Shown here in pieces: positions 14,748-22,456 of a stretch of 35,416 bases of DNA (position 1 is its first letter; each line of letters begins with the position of its first letter). Source of the stretch: a bacterium (lineage in GTDB: Bacteria > Spirochaetota > JAHITG01); assembly GCA_028711675.1 (NCBI GenBank), contig JAQTRT010000003.1, forward strand, positions 1 through 35,416. Direction: 5' to 3'. The notes under the pieces are model-generated. The model had not been told where the DNA came from and ran no database searches. It saw only the letters and a program-made list of their open reading frames with translations. Both the position numbers and the translations under genes were made by a program.

Positions 14748-15557
14748 TTACTTCTTCCCTTTCTTCGTTTTCACGGTTGTTCCGGTGGTCTCCTGCGTGG
14801 CTTTTGTCGTCATCTCGGCCGGAGCCTGACTTTCGGCTTTCGTGCCCTCTTCCGCTTTTTTCTCCTCTTCCTTCTTGGCGCCCTTCACCTTCTCCGCCTT
14901 AAGAGGGATGGGTTCCGTATATTTCCCTTCGCTGATGCTTTTCACGATGGTCTCGACCACATCCTTCACATAACCCCGCATTTCGGTTATCCAGTACACG
15001 GCTCCGGAATAAGTATCCGTGATGCGGAGTGTCACTTCGATAAAGCTCTTTTTCCAGTCCTCGCCTTCCTGGTATTTATTGATCCTGCCGCCCAGGACCG
15101 TCTCGATCTTCTTGTAAGGTACGGCCTTGAACTCGATGGACCGCTGAAGGGTGTTTCCCTGAAGCTCCAGGTCTCCCCGCTTTTTTTCCAGGGTATCGGT
15201 TTCGATGATCTTATCCTCATATTCGCCCAGGGCTACGTCCACTTTACCCATTTCATAGAACCTCTTTAATAAATTATCGGTAAATTTATTGCTCAGATCG
15301 ACATAATCGATGATCTCGCCTCCCATGGTTTTACAATATTTAGCGTCGAATTTCAGCACGGAAACCGACTTGATCTTGGCTTCCTCGAACCGGGATGTAG
15401 GTTTAATATCTGTCTCAATATAGATACCTGTTTTCTTGCTGAATTTCGGGATCGATATCCCGCCGCCCAGGCCCAGACAAGCAGCCTGCACCTGGTTTAA
15501 ACCGGATAAAACAAAAACAACAACCGTTATAATTATTAATCCTTTACCTGATTTCAT
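14748..15557 (-). CDS. CsgG/LpoB-like secreted protein with a charged C-terminal tail
   Basis: 269 residues. A signal peptide (MKSGKGLIIITVVVFVLSGLNQVQA) ends near residue 25. The core, about 60-215, has the layout of the CsgG/LpoB-type fold. A strand (KIKSVSVLKFD) comes first, then a helix placing a named factor (DLSNKFTDNLLKRFYEMGKVDVALGEY). A later strand set follows (VLGGRINKYQEGEDWKKSFIEVTLRITDT, YSGAVYWITEMRGYV), and finally a helix (DVVETIVKSI). The last ~50 residues are a low-complexity tail of Lys, Glu, Ala and Thr. In known members, CsgG forms an outer-membrane secretion channel and LpoB activates peptidoglycan synthases. No lipobox Cys is at the expected spot (Cys27 follows QVQAA, which is a poor lipobox). 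The gene has its own consensus promoter and a perfect Shine-Dalgarno. The fold call is by eye and moderate. Confidence 0.55.
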   Translation of the reverse strand: MKSGKGLIIITVVVFVLSGLNQVQAACLGLGGGISIPKFSKKTGIYIETDIKPTSRFEEAKIKSVSVLKFDAKYCKTMGGEIIDYVDLSNKFTDNLLKRFYEMGKVDVALGEYEDKIIETDTLEKKRGDLELQGNTLQRSIEFKAVPYKKIETVLGGRINKYQEGEDWKKSFIEVTLRITDTYSGAVYWITEMRGYVKDVVETIVKSISEGKYTEPIPLKAEKVKGAKKEEEKKAEEGTKAESQAPAEMTTKATQETTGTTVKTKKGKK

Positions 15558-15583
15558 TTGAACCTCCTTAATCCACGGTATAT

Positions 15584-15611
15584 ATTATACTTTAAAACAA
15601 ATTAAAGTCAA
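15584..15611 (-). promoter_or_regulatory. Consensus promoter of the CsgG-like gene
   Basis: Minus strand: TTGACT (15611-15606), 16-bp spacer, TATAAT (15589-15584). A Shine-Dalgarno AAGGAGG (15569-15563) stands 5 nt before the ATG at 15557. The leader is about 20 nt. Confidence 0.75.
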
Positions 15612-15679
15612 CCGAAAGACAGACATACAGAACACGATTCTGATATTTTATCTTTATCTTTCATAAAGAATACTGTTAT

Positions 15680-15775
15680 AAAGGTTAAAAAGGCTTTAAA
15701 GGCTCATCCTCCAGCCATGTCTTTCTCGTTCCTGCCTTTATAACCTTTATTCCCTTTACAACCTTTTTAACCTTT
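15680..15775. repeat. Palindromic element of 9-bp phased units
   Basis: AAAGG at 15680, 15689 and 15698 faces CCTTT at 15735, 15744, 15753, 15762 and 15771. Every step is exactly 9 bp. The right end is 2 nt from the stop codon of the large TPR gene (15778), so it forms the first part of that gene's 3' untranslated region. Confidence 0.85.
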
Positions 15776-15777
15776 TA

Positions 15778-18700
15778 TTATTTATAGTACAGTTCTAAAA
15801 TAGAACCGTCCGATGTACTGATATAAGTACTGTTCTGGGAAATGATCAGAGGACGCGTATAGACAGGGGTGCTCCAGACATATTTCCATTTCTGCTTTCC
15901 GGTCTCCAGGTCGACGGCGTACACTGTTCCCTTCTCCTCGGAAAAGACCACCAGGGTCTCCCTGATATCAGGCACGGATTTTATAGAGGAATTAACGTAA
16001 AACTTCCAGTTGATCTTTCCCTCCGGGTATACAGAGTACAGGATGCTGCCTGCCCCGAAATAAAAATTATATTTATCCGAGCACACACCGCCTTCCACAG
16101 GCATCTCCACCCTGATCTGCCTGGACACTTCACCCGTGTTCTTGTTTAAAATATAAAAAATCCCTTTATCCGTACCGGCACCGATATAATTCTGGCAGAG
16201 GGCCGGTGAACCGCGGATGCCGCCCACAGCCTCGAATACCCATACTTTCCGGCCGTTGCGGTCCAGGCATATGACCTCTCCATCCCGGTTGCAGAAATAA
16301 AGCCTGTCCTTATCGAGGACGATGTCGCCGGAGAGCATGCTTCCGGAATTGAACTTCCAGGCCAGCTGGCCTGTTATCATATTCAAAGAATATACATTTC
16401 CATTCTCCGTGCCGAAATAAATATTCCCTTTATCCATGGCCGGGAAACCCGTGATCCGGCTCTCCGCGTCAAATGTCCAGAGCTTATTCAGGTCCGCATT
16501 CATGCAGATCATCCGGCCGTCCTCCAGACCGGCATAGACCCGTTTATTAAAGGACCGGACATCAGAGGTGACAGGCACGCCAAAGACCTGTTTATTCCTG
16601 ATCAATTCCTTGGAACGGGAAAGGGTATCGATGGCATACAGGATACCGCCGTTGTCTCCGGCATACAGGATACCATTATCATAATCCGCGTTCCCCGCGG
16701 ATGCCGAATAAAGGGAATAGATATTCATGAGCCGGACATCAGGGACCAGGGCGATCAGTCTCTCCTGCGCCCACTGGGCCATCTGGGTCCCGGGTATCAT
16801 GATGATGACCCTTTTATAGGACTGGATGGCTTTCTCCAGGTATTTCGGGACATCCATTTTCATGGCTACCTGCATCTTTTGTTCATATATCTTTCCGGCT
16901 CCGTAATAATAAAGCGGAACCTCCTGCACGGAAAGGGCTACCTCGATGCATTTGACAGCTTCATCGATCTTGCCCGGCATCAGGTACAGGGTCCGTGCCA
17001 GATAAAAATAAAAAGCCGGCACATCCTCCTTAAGACGGAGGGCTTGCTTGAAATTATATTCGGACTTGACGTAATCATTCAGCTTGAAATACCCGAGGCC
17101 GCAGTTAAAATACGCCGGGTCATAATTCCTGTCCAATTCTTTCGTGGCTTCGAATTCACGCACTGCTTTCTGGTAATCCCCTTTCTTGAAATGCGCGATA
17201 CCCAGGTTGATATGCGCGTTCAGGTTCCCGGGATTCACGGTAATGGCATCGGTAAATATCTTCAGGGCTTCGTCGAAACTCTCGCTTTTCATGAAAATCT
17301 CGCCGATATCGTTCAGGACCGAATCATTTTTCGGATCAAGTTCCAGGGACTTGCTGTAATAATTATATGAGGTTTTGTAATCACCCTGGTTCATATAAAT
17401 CAGGCCCAGCATCTGATAGTAATCCGGGGACTGGGGAAAATTTCTGATCCCCTCGTTCAATATCTTTTCCGCATTCCGGAAATCCTTTTTGATAATGTAA
17501 ATATTAGCCAGGTTCAGATACAGTTCTTTCATGTCCCGGTAGGTCTTCAGGGCCATTTTATAGCTTTCAATGGCCTTGTCATACTCACCCCGTTCATACT
17601 GATCCCCGGCTGTATTGATATATTTCAAGCTCTCCAGGTAATCGATCTTATCCTGCGCATCGAAAAAGGACGGGTTATACCGCAGGGCGTTCTGGAACTC
17701 ATCCCGTGACTCACTGTACTGTTTCGCGTTGAACAATACCACGCCTTTTTTATAATGAGCGTTCGCCAGCCTGTTCTTAGCGGGCTTGAAACCCGGATTG
17801 AGCTGAAGCGCTTTCTTGTATTCTTCAATGGCTTCATTGAACTTTTTATTGGCCTCAAGGCTCAAGCCCAGTTTGTAATAAAGCTGCGGGTCCTGGCCTT
17901 TCAGTTTTTCCAGCTGTTCGCTCACTTTCCTGGCATTCTGCACGTCACCGCTGTTCCGGTACGCCCTTTCCAGCCCCAGAAGGGCGGGGAAATAATTCTT
18001 CTCCTTCTCCAGGGCTTTCTTGTAGTTCAGGACAGCGGACGGATAAACAGCGGTCTCCAGATAAGAGTTGCCCAGGTTCACCAGGATCTCGAGGAAATCC
18101 GGCTGCATTTTAAGGGCCTGGTTATATTTTTCAATGGCTGCTTTATAATTCTTCTCCTCAAACAATTTATTCCCTTCCTGGACCAGGAGCATGGCTGAGG
18201 ATTTCTTCGAGAATTCCGTTGCCTTTTCCAGGTCCTTGTTCAGCTGATAAGCCTTGTTAAAGGACTCCCTGGCTTCCTTGTATCTTTCTACTTCATAATA
18301 CGCAACTCCCAGGTTCAGGTAAGCTTCCGCATAATCATTCTTTAAACTGATACCGGCCTGAAAGCTCTCGATGGCTTTAGTAAAGGATTCGGTCTCGTTA
18401 TAGACCATCCCCATTAAATTAAATATCCGGTAATTTTCAGGCCATTTTTCCTTGGCTTCTTTCAAGTAATTAATGGCGTCCTTGTATCGTTTAGCCTTTA
18501 AAAAGATATCCACCAGAGTCAGGTACAGATTCACGTCATCGCTCTTTATCTTATACGCTTTCAGCAGATACTGTTCGGCTGAAACAGCATCATTAAGGAA
18601 ATAAAAGGACTGGCCTGTTAAAAAATTCAGTTCATAATTGTCCGGGATCAGTCTTTCAGACTCGCGGAAGGAAAGAAGAGCTTCCTTGTATTTTTTATCC

Positions 18701-19482
18701 TGGAACAGTTCCCTGCCCTGCCTCAATAAAAGAAGGCCGCTGGCCATGTCCCGGGTATCGCTGAGCCGTTTATCTTTGTTGATTTTCAGGCCTTCGTCAA
18801 GCACTTCCATGGCCTTCTGATAATCTTTTAGCTGGATATATATCTGGCCCAGTCCGAGATAAGCTTCCCAAAGGGATTTATCCAGGTCCCTGGCCTTTTC
18901 ATAATTTTTAAAAGCATCGTCAAAGGCCGAATCCCCGTAATAGATATTGGCGATCTCCAGGAATGGAGCCGGATCACGGGAGTTGATCTTCGTTACCAGC
19001 AGGAAGTTCTTCAGGGCGTTATCCCTATCCTCCAGTTTCTTGCAGGCCAGGCCTTTGGTATAATAAGCATCCGCAGTCCGGGGATTGAACCTGATATAGT
19101 TATCCAGGTTCTCGATGCTGTTCTTGTACTGGCTATCCTTATAATACGCATTACCCAGACCGAGATAAGCATCAGACAGGTCCGGCCATTCCTTTAAAGC
19201 CGCCTGAAAATCGTCAATGGCAGCCTTGTATTTTCCCGCCTTGAAATTCTTATTGCCGCTGTTGGCCTTCTCCACGGCTTTGTTCCGTTTTTTCTTCTCG
19301 TCATTGGTCAGCGTGTCCCAGTTCCTCTCTTTTTGCGCAGTCTCGGGCACATCCACATCCCGGGCTGTCAGGACCTGTTTTTCGGTTTCTCCGGATGTAC
19401 TGACCGATTTTTTAAATACAGCGCAATTCTGGTACAGGAGAGCCTGCCCTATAATAACAGTTAATAATAATATTTTTTTCAT
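15778..19482 (-). CDS. Giant TPR protein with C-terminal PQQ-type beta-propeller, probable lipoprotein
   Basis: 1234 residues. An N-terminal hydrophobic signal ends in YQNC at Cys20, a relaxed lipobox. From about residue 65 to 905 the protein is TPR solenoid of more than twenty units. Typical examples are GKYKAAIDDFQAALKEWPD, KDYQKAMEVLDEGLKINKD, KNYKAAIEKYNQALKMQPD and GDYKTSYNYYSKSLELDPK. From about 935 to the end are propeller blades of the PQQ/BamB kind: GILYAGDNGGILYAID, GNIYFGTENGNVYSLNMITG, DRLYFCNRDGEVICLDRNG, GTVYAVDLETGKQKWKY and STYISTSDGSILELYYK. A scaffold that binds several partners at the membrane is the likely role; enzyme residues are not visible. It closes a five-gene run that starts at 22362 (gap of 58 nt to the gene before). 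Only a weak purine-rich stretch precedes the ATG. Confidence 0.85.
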   Translation of the reverse strand: MKKILLLTVIIGQALLYQNCAVFKKSVSTSGETEKQVLTARDVDVPETAQKERNWDTLTNDEKKKRNKAVEKANSGNKNFKAGKYKAAIDDFQAALKEWPDLSDAYLGLGNAYYKDSQYKNSIENLDNYIRFNPRTADAYYTKGLACKKLEDRDNALKNFLLVTKINSRDPAPFLEIANIYYGDSAFDDAFKNYEKARDLDKSLWEAYLGLGQIYIQLKDYQKAMEVLDEGLKINKDKRLSDTRDMASGLLLLRQGRELFQDKKYKEALLSFRESERLIPDNYELNFLTGQSFYFLNDAVSAEQYLLKAYKIKSDDVNLYLTLVDIFLKAKRYKDAINYLKEAKEKWPENYRIFNLMGMVYNETESFTKAIESFQAGISLKNDYAEAYLNLGVAYYEVERYKEARESFNKAYQLNKDLEKATEFSKKSSAMLLVQEGNKLFEEKNYKAAIEKYNQALKMQPDFLEILVNLGNSYLETAVYPSAVLNYKKALEKEKNYFPALLGLERAYRNSGDVQNARKVSEQLEKLKGQDPQLYYKLGLSLEANKKFNEAIEEYKKALQLNPGFKPAKNRLANAHYKKGVVLFNAKQYSESRDEFQNALRYNPSFFDAQDKIDYLESLKYINTAGDQYERGEYDKAIESYKMALKTYRDMKELYLNLANIYIIKKDFRNAEKILNEGIRNFPQSPDYYQMLGLIYMNQGDYKTSYNYYSKSLELDPKNDSVLNDIGEIFMKSESFDEALKIFTDAITVNPGNLNAHINLGIAHFKKGDYQKAVREFEATKELDRNYDPAYFNCGLGYFKLNDYVKSEYNFKQALRLKEDVPAFYFYLARTLYLMPGKIDEAVKCIEVALSVQEVPLYYYGAGKIYEQKMQVAMKMDVPKYLEKAIQSYKRVIIMIPGTQMAQWAQERLIALVPDVRLMNIYSLYSASAGNADYDNGILYAGDNGGILYAIDTLSRSKELIRNKQVFGVPVTSDVRSFNKRVYAGLEDGRMICMNADLNKLWTFDAESRITGFPAMDKGNIYFGTENGNVYSLNMITGQLAWKFNSGSMLSGDIVLDKDRLYFCNRDGEVICLDRNGRKVWVFEAVGGIRGSPALCQNYIGAGTDKGIFYILNKNTGEVSRQIRVEMPVEGGVCSDKYNFYFGAGSILYSVYPEGKINWKFYVNSSIKSVPDIRETLVVFSEEKGTVYAVDLETGKQKWKYVWSTPVYTRPLIISQNSTYISTSDGSILELYYK

Positions 19483-19503
19483 TTTTAAAATGATCTTTCT
19501 TTA

Positions 19504-19536
19504 AAACCATGAACTACGGACGAAAAACAACGAATG
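19504..19536. repeat. Single-orientation ACCATGAAC-type repeat
   Basis: Contains AAACCATGAACTACGGACG and ACAACGAATG. It lies 4 nt after the stop codon of the small lipoprotein gene (19541). Its words match those at 9527-9590 and 32969-33053. Confidence 0.4.
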
Positions 19537-19540
19537 TCCT

Positions 19541-20032
19541 TTATTCATAGATCCAGTTCACGATCTTCCACACGCCGTTCTCTTTCTGCCAGTAAATTCT
19601 TTCCTTCCCCTGATAGTCCAGAGGTTTGTAAGAGAGGTTGACCGGCGAGGCAGAATAAGTGAACCGGTCTGTGCTGACCGCTGTCCCGCCTTTCACGTTC
19701 ACACTGAAATCAAGGATGGAGTAATTGATCTGCTCATACACCTTATACAGGAGCACAGTGTTCTTCTTCAGTTCGGACAGTTTAACTCCCGTATCGCTGC
19801 TGAATCCTTCCGAATAGTACAAAAAAGCCTTTTCCACATCCTTGTTCCTGATGGCTTCGCTGATGTTCTTCCGGAAACCGGAAAAATAATCAATGTCTTC
19901 CTTTGTATATTCGCCCTTGATGGTCATATCTCCGGTCTTTTCCTCCCGGCCGTTCATACCCGGCGGCGGAACGCATGCGATCATCGCCATCATCAACAGA
20001 AAGCTGGTTCTCCATAATTTTATCGGATTCAT
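19541..20032 (-). CDS. Small lipoprotein with an NTF2/SnoaL-like C-terminal fold
   Basis: 163 residues from the ATG at 20032. The open frame reaches back to an ATG at 20077, which overlaps the previous stop (TAATG). The internal start is preferred because AGGAGGG (20047-20041) stands 8 nt upstream and because it gives a proper signal ending in MIAC (Cys20). The mature part has a helix pair (DIDYFSGFRKNISEAIRNKDVEKAFLYYSEGF), which is the way NTF2-like domains begin. A beta sheet follows, closing with ERIYWQKENGVWKIVNWIYE, the usual last strands of calcium/SnoaL-type NTF2-like domains. No catalytic role can be named. It lies between two barrel genes upstream and the giant TPR/propeller gene downstream, in the same run. 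Confidence 0.65.
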   Translation of the reverse strand: MNPIKLWRTSFLLMMAMIACVPPPGMNGREEKTGDMTIKGEYTKEDIDYFSGFRKNISEAIRNKDVEKAFLYYSEGFSSDTGVKLSELKKNTVLLYKVYEQINYSILDFSVNVKGGTAVSTDRFTYSASPVNLSYKPLDYQGKERIYWQKENGVWKIVNWIYE

Positions 20033-20076
20033 ATCTGATACCCTCCTGAAAATATATTTCTCGGACGATCTTCTCA

Positions 20077-20823
20077 TTATTTTTCCCAGAAGAAGGGGAA
20101 GAACCAGAACATATTCTGACCCCAGTAAAAACGCACACCTGCCTTTAACGTAAACTGCCTGAGCTTGATCTGATTCCGGTCAAAGGTATATTCCTCATCA
20201 AAACTGGAGTCACTTCCCTTTGAATCATCACCGTAATAATCGGGGATGTAATTCTTTCTTCTTTTTATACTGCCCCAAATATATTTTTCCTCGATAAAAA
20301 CGACCAGGGTATCGGTCAACCTGTACTCCAGGCCTCCCTGTTGAATGTAGCTGAGTCCCTGGTTATCCTCCATGACCGGCGAACCGGAATTAATCTGATA
20401 CCTGCTGAAAAGGCCTGTGAAACCCGCCCCGGCGCCGATATACGGGACCATGTCGCCGAAAAACCCGCTCTCAGCCATCCTGAAACCCGCTCCCAGGACG
20501 AGGTGCAATCCCAGGATCTCATGGATCACGTCTTCCCCTTCATACAGGTTATAACTGATGGATCCGTTCAGCCATATATTCTCAAAGATACGGTTCGCGG
20601 GCTTGATCTTTCCTGTCAGACGGATCCAGTCGATATCGTAGGAAGCTCCGTTATGAAGCCCCAGGTATCCGTCAGCCAGACCGCTGCTCACACCGCTGGC
20701 CAGGGACCATATGATCCTGGTCCGTGTATCCCCGAAATAGGAATCATTCTGAACCTAGAAATCATCGCCGCATAAACGGTTCAGGCCAAAAATCAGTAAA
20801 ATTAAAAAAATTTTCTTGATCAT
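20077..20823 (-). pseudogene. Small outer-membrane beta-barrel gene interrupted by one in-frame amber codon
   Basis: From the ATG at 20823 the frame encodes a signal peptide (MIKKIFLILLIFGLNRLCG), reaches DDF, then hits TAG at 20757-20755 (codon 23). It then continues open in the same frame for 225 codons to the TAA at 20079-20077. After the stop the protein reads VQNDSYFGDTRTRIIWSL and then a typical 8-strand barrel. Features include DMVPYIGAGAGFTGLF (the PYxGxGxG turn), GLEYRLTDTLVVFIEEKY, and the last strand RQFTLKAGVRFYWG. A CAG-to-TAG change would explain it. Spacing to its neighbours is intact: it starts 3 nt after the previous stop and overlaps the next possible start by one base. It may be a recent null allele, a phase-switching or readthrough case, or a sequencing error. 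An internal GTG start at 20691 would lack any signal peptide. Confidence 0.8.
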
Positions 20824-20826
20824 AGT

Positions 20827-21522
20827 TTAAAATAAAGTAAAAATAAAACCAGCCATATAGCTTATCTCGTACTCTTTCTGATCTTTCACCTCATCGTCAT
20901 CGGAATTATCATCGGTATTTATTCTAATGCTGAAATTATACGTATAGTACCCGCCCAGGTCCAGGTACAGAAGATTCCTGATCAGCTCCAGTTCAACCCC
21001 GAAATTCAGATCCGCATGACCGCCGTCCCCGTTCAGTTCGGTGAAATACGTCATTCTCTTTTCATCCATGAAAATATGGGTATAATTGATGAACACGGGA
21101 CCGCCGCCGATCATGAGATACGGCATGATGCTCTCCACCAGGGGAAGGGACAGGGGAAACCGGGTCACAGCCCCCAGAAGGAACGCAGGCTGCTCTTTTT
21201 CCCTGTAAGCATCATAGGTCCGGTCATCGGTATATTCCTCTGCTTCGAACAGGCAGCTTATCTTAAACGCAAAACCAACCTGGTAATTCCTTGTCTCCTG
21301 GGCCAGGAGGAGCGATACGGAGAATTTCGAAAAATTATTACTGTCCTTGTAATTCAGATAATACACGCCGCCGTACTGAAATCCCAGGCCAAGATGGAAA
21401 TACACTTTTTTCAGCTCGTTTTTGTAATACTGTTCCGTGGCCGGTACCTTCTCCCAGTCATCGGAAGCCTGTATCTGGCCGCTGCACATAAAGATCATAA
21501 TAATAAAAACCAGCTTTTTCAT
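20827..21522 (-). CDS. Small outer-membrane beta-barrel protein
   Basis: 231 residues with signal peptide MKKLVFIIMIFMCSGQIQA (cut near 19). The mature chain shows alternating strands: KKVYFHLGLGFQYGGVYYLNY, NYQVGFAFKISCLF and SIMPYLMIGGGPVFINY (same PYxxxGxG turn as the next gene). It ends with a closing strand YMAGFIFTLF and a terminal Phe, the standard BAM-recognised ending. An acidic loop (NTDDNSDDDEVKDQKEYE) precedes the last strand. Size and layout suggest an 8-strand barrel of the OmpW/OprF-like sort. It shares its general architecture with the amber-interrupted gene 3 nt downstream, so the two may come from an old duplication. It begins 3 nt after the stop of the upstream lipoprotein gene. 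Its function is unknown. Confidence 0.7.
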   Translation of the reverse strand: MKKLVFIIMIFMCSGQIQASDDWEKVPATEQYYKNELKKVYFHLGLGFQYGGVYYLNYKDSNNFSKFSVSLLLAQETRNYQVGFAFKISCLFEAEEYTDDRTYDAYREKEQPAFLLGAVTRFPLSLPLVESIMPYLMIGGGPVFINYTHIFMDEKRMTYFTELNGDGGHADLNFGVELELIRNLLYLDLGGYYTYNFSIRINTDDNSDDDEVKDQKEYEISYMAGFIFTLF

Positions 21523-21525
21523 GAT

Positions 21526-22362
21526 TTACTGATTATTGTCCCCACGCTCATTTTCATCCCTGAAATTAACGTCGATATCGTAATTGACGGAACCGCTTGA
21601 GTTTCCGCTTCTGTCCACTGTGTATACAGCCAGTATTTTCCAGTAGGAACCATGGTTCCATGTAAGACTTTCGATCTCATCGGATGAAAAGAGGATCTTG
21701 ATGTAGATCAGATGACCATTGATAAAATCAACCACGCCTGTTCCCAGGGTAGGACCAGTCACAAATGAATCGCTCAGGCTCCGCATGGATATATTCACAT
21801 CGCACGCTTTAACGGAAAGATCCCGTACGATCTCCCTGCCATAGGCATCCAGGAACGTCAAACGGTAGAACCGTTCATAATAGAACGTGGCCGGATCATC
21901 TTTCACGACCAGGGTGCAGTCCGGAAAAACAAAGCCCGCCACTTTTTTTTCACCTGTGACATAGAAGTCCGCGATCTGGGGACTATCAAATTCCGCAGCG
22001 GGACGGTAGGGATTCCCCAGGCTGTTCTCTGCCAGATGGATGACAGGTTTACCTTCCGAGCTCCCGAAACCGGTGTTGGAACAGGAAGCCCACAGATCGA
22101 TGGATTTCGTATTATCCCAGGAAGCATAGCATTTGCTTTTCACCACGCCCACGATAAAAGGCTGATCAGGCAGGACCAGTAAATTTAAATTAATCAGGAA
22201 CGGAGATAATGACTGGATACTCAGGTAATCCGGCTGAACGGAAAAAGTATAATTCTCGTCCGAATCCTTTGTTTTAGGGGCAAAAGGATTATCCTGTCTG
22301 GTGCATCCTGCCAGGAGAACAAGAAGAAGAATAAAAATTTGGGCCTTTTTTATTTTCATCAT
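21526..22362 (-). CDS. Lipoprotein of unknown function, first gene of the envelope operon
   Basis: 278 residues from the ATG at 22362 (a second ATG follows directly at 22359). A longer frame opens at a TTG that lies inside the -10 box, so it is rejected. The signal is canonical: hydrophobic run then LLAGC (Cys at about 19). The mature part is rich in beta strands and aromatic residues, with Cys residues at several points (VVKSKCYASW, WASCSNTG, FPDCTLVV, VKACDVNI) that could pair in the periplasm. The C-terminal half has a Fn3-like feel (SYWKILAVYTVDRSGNSSGSVNYDI), but I cannot assign a family. No Shine-Dalgarno is visible. It heads the run lipoprotein, barrel, broken barrel, NTF2-like lipoprotein, giant TPR/propeller protein. 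A perfect promoter and a hairpin stand directly before it. Confidence 0.65.
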   Translation of the reverse strand: MMKIKKAQIFILLLVLLAGCTRQDNPFAPKTKDSDENYTFSVQPDYLSIQSLSPFLINLNLLVLPDQPFIVGVVKSKCYASWDNTKSIDLWASCSNTGFGSSEGKPVIHLAENSLGNPYRPAAEFDSPQIADFYVTGEKKVAGFVFPDCTLVVKDDPATFYYERFYRLTFLDAYGREIVRDLSVKACDVNISMRSLSDSFVTGPTLGTGVVDFINGHLIYIKILFSSDEIESLTWNHGSYWKILAVYTVDRSGNSSGSVNYDIDVNFRDENERGDNNQ

Positions 22363-22370
22363 ACTTGTGG

Positions 22371-22393
22371 AAAAAAAGGAGCCCGCGTGCTCC
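22371..22393 (-). terminator. Intrinsic terminator after fabD, placed at +1 of the next promoter
   Basis: Minus strand: GGAGC (22393-22389), a six-base loop, GCTCC (22382-22378), then seven T (22377-22371). It is a compact rho-independent terminator for fabD, whose stop codon is at 22459-22457. The consensus promoter for the lipoprotein gene lies between the two, so transcripts from that promoter would begin with this hairpin. Confidence 0.75.
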
Positions 22394-22401
22394 TTTCCCT
22401 G

Positions 22402-22430
22402 ATTATACAAAAATTCTAAACCAATGTCAA
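22402..22430 (-). promoter_or_regulatory. Perfect sigma-70-type promoter of the envelope operon
   Basis: Minus strand: TTGACA (22430-22425), 17-bp spacer, TATAAT (22407-22402). Both boxes match consensus. The predicted transcription start is near 22395, 2 nt before the terminator-like hairpin. This is the strongest-looking promoter in the window. Confidence 0.85.
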
Positions 22431-22456
22431 TATTTTTACAAAAACAGAATATCTCT

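Noticed and set aside
9228..15775. CRISPR array for the spaced short repeats
   Set aside because: The unit is 9 bp with no 25-37-bp conserved repeat, no unique spacers of fixed length and no cas genes.
19541..20077. Start of the NTF2-like lipoprotein at 20077 by the TAATG overlap
   Set aside because: The ATG at 20032 has a near-perfect Shine-Dalgarno and yields a proper lipoprotein signal. The longer form puts 15 charged residues in front of it.
20077..20691. Starting the broken barrel gene at an internal GTG (20691)
   Set aside because: This would drop the signal peptide, which is present upstream in the same frame. An amber interruption explains the data better.
20755..20757. Global recoding of TAG (pyrrolysine or a variant code)
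   Set aside because: Several sound genes in the window end with TAG at the expected protein length, so TAG works as a stop here.
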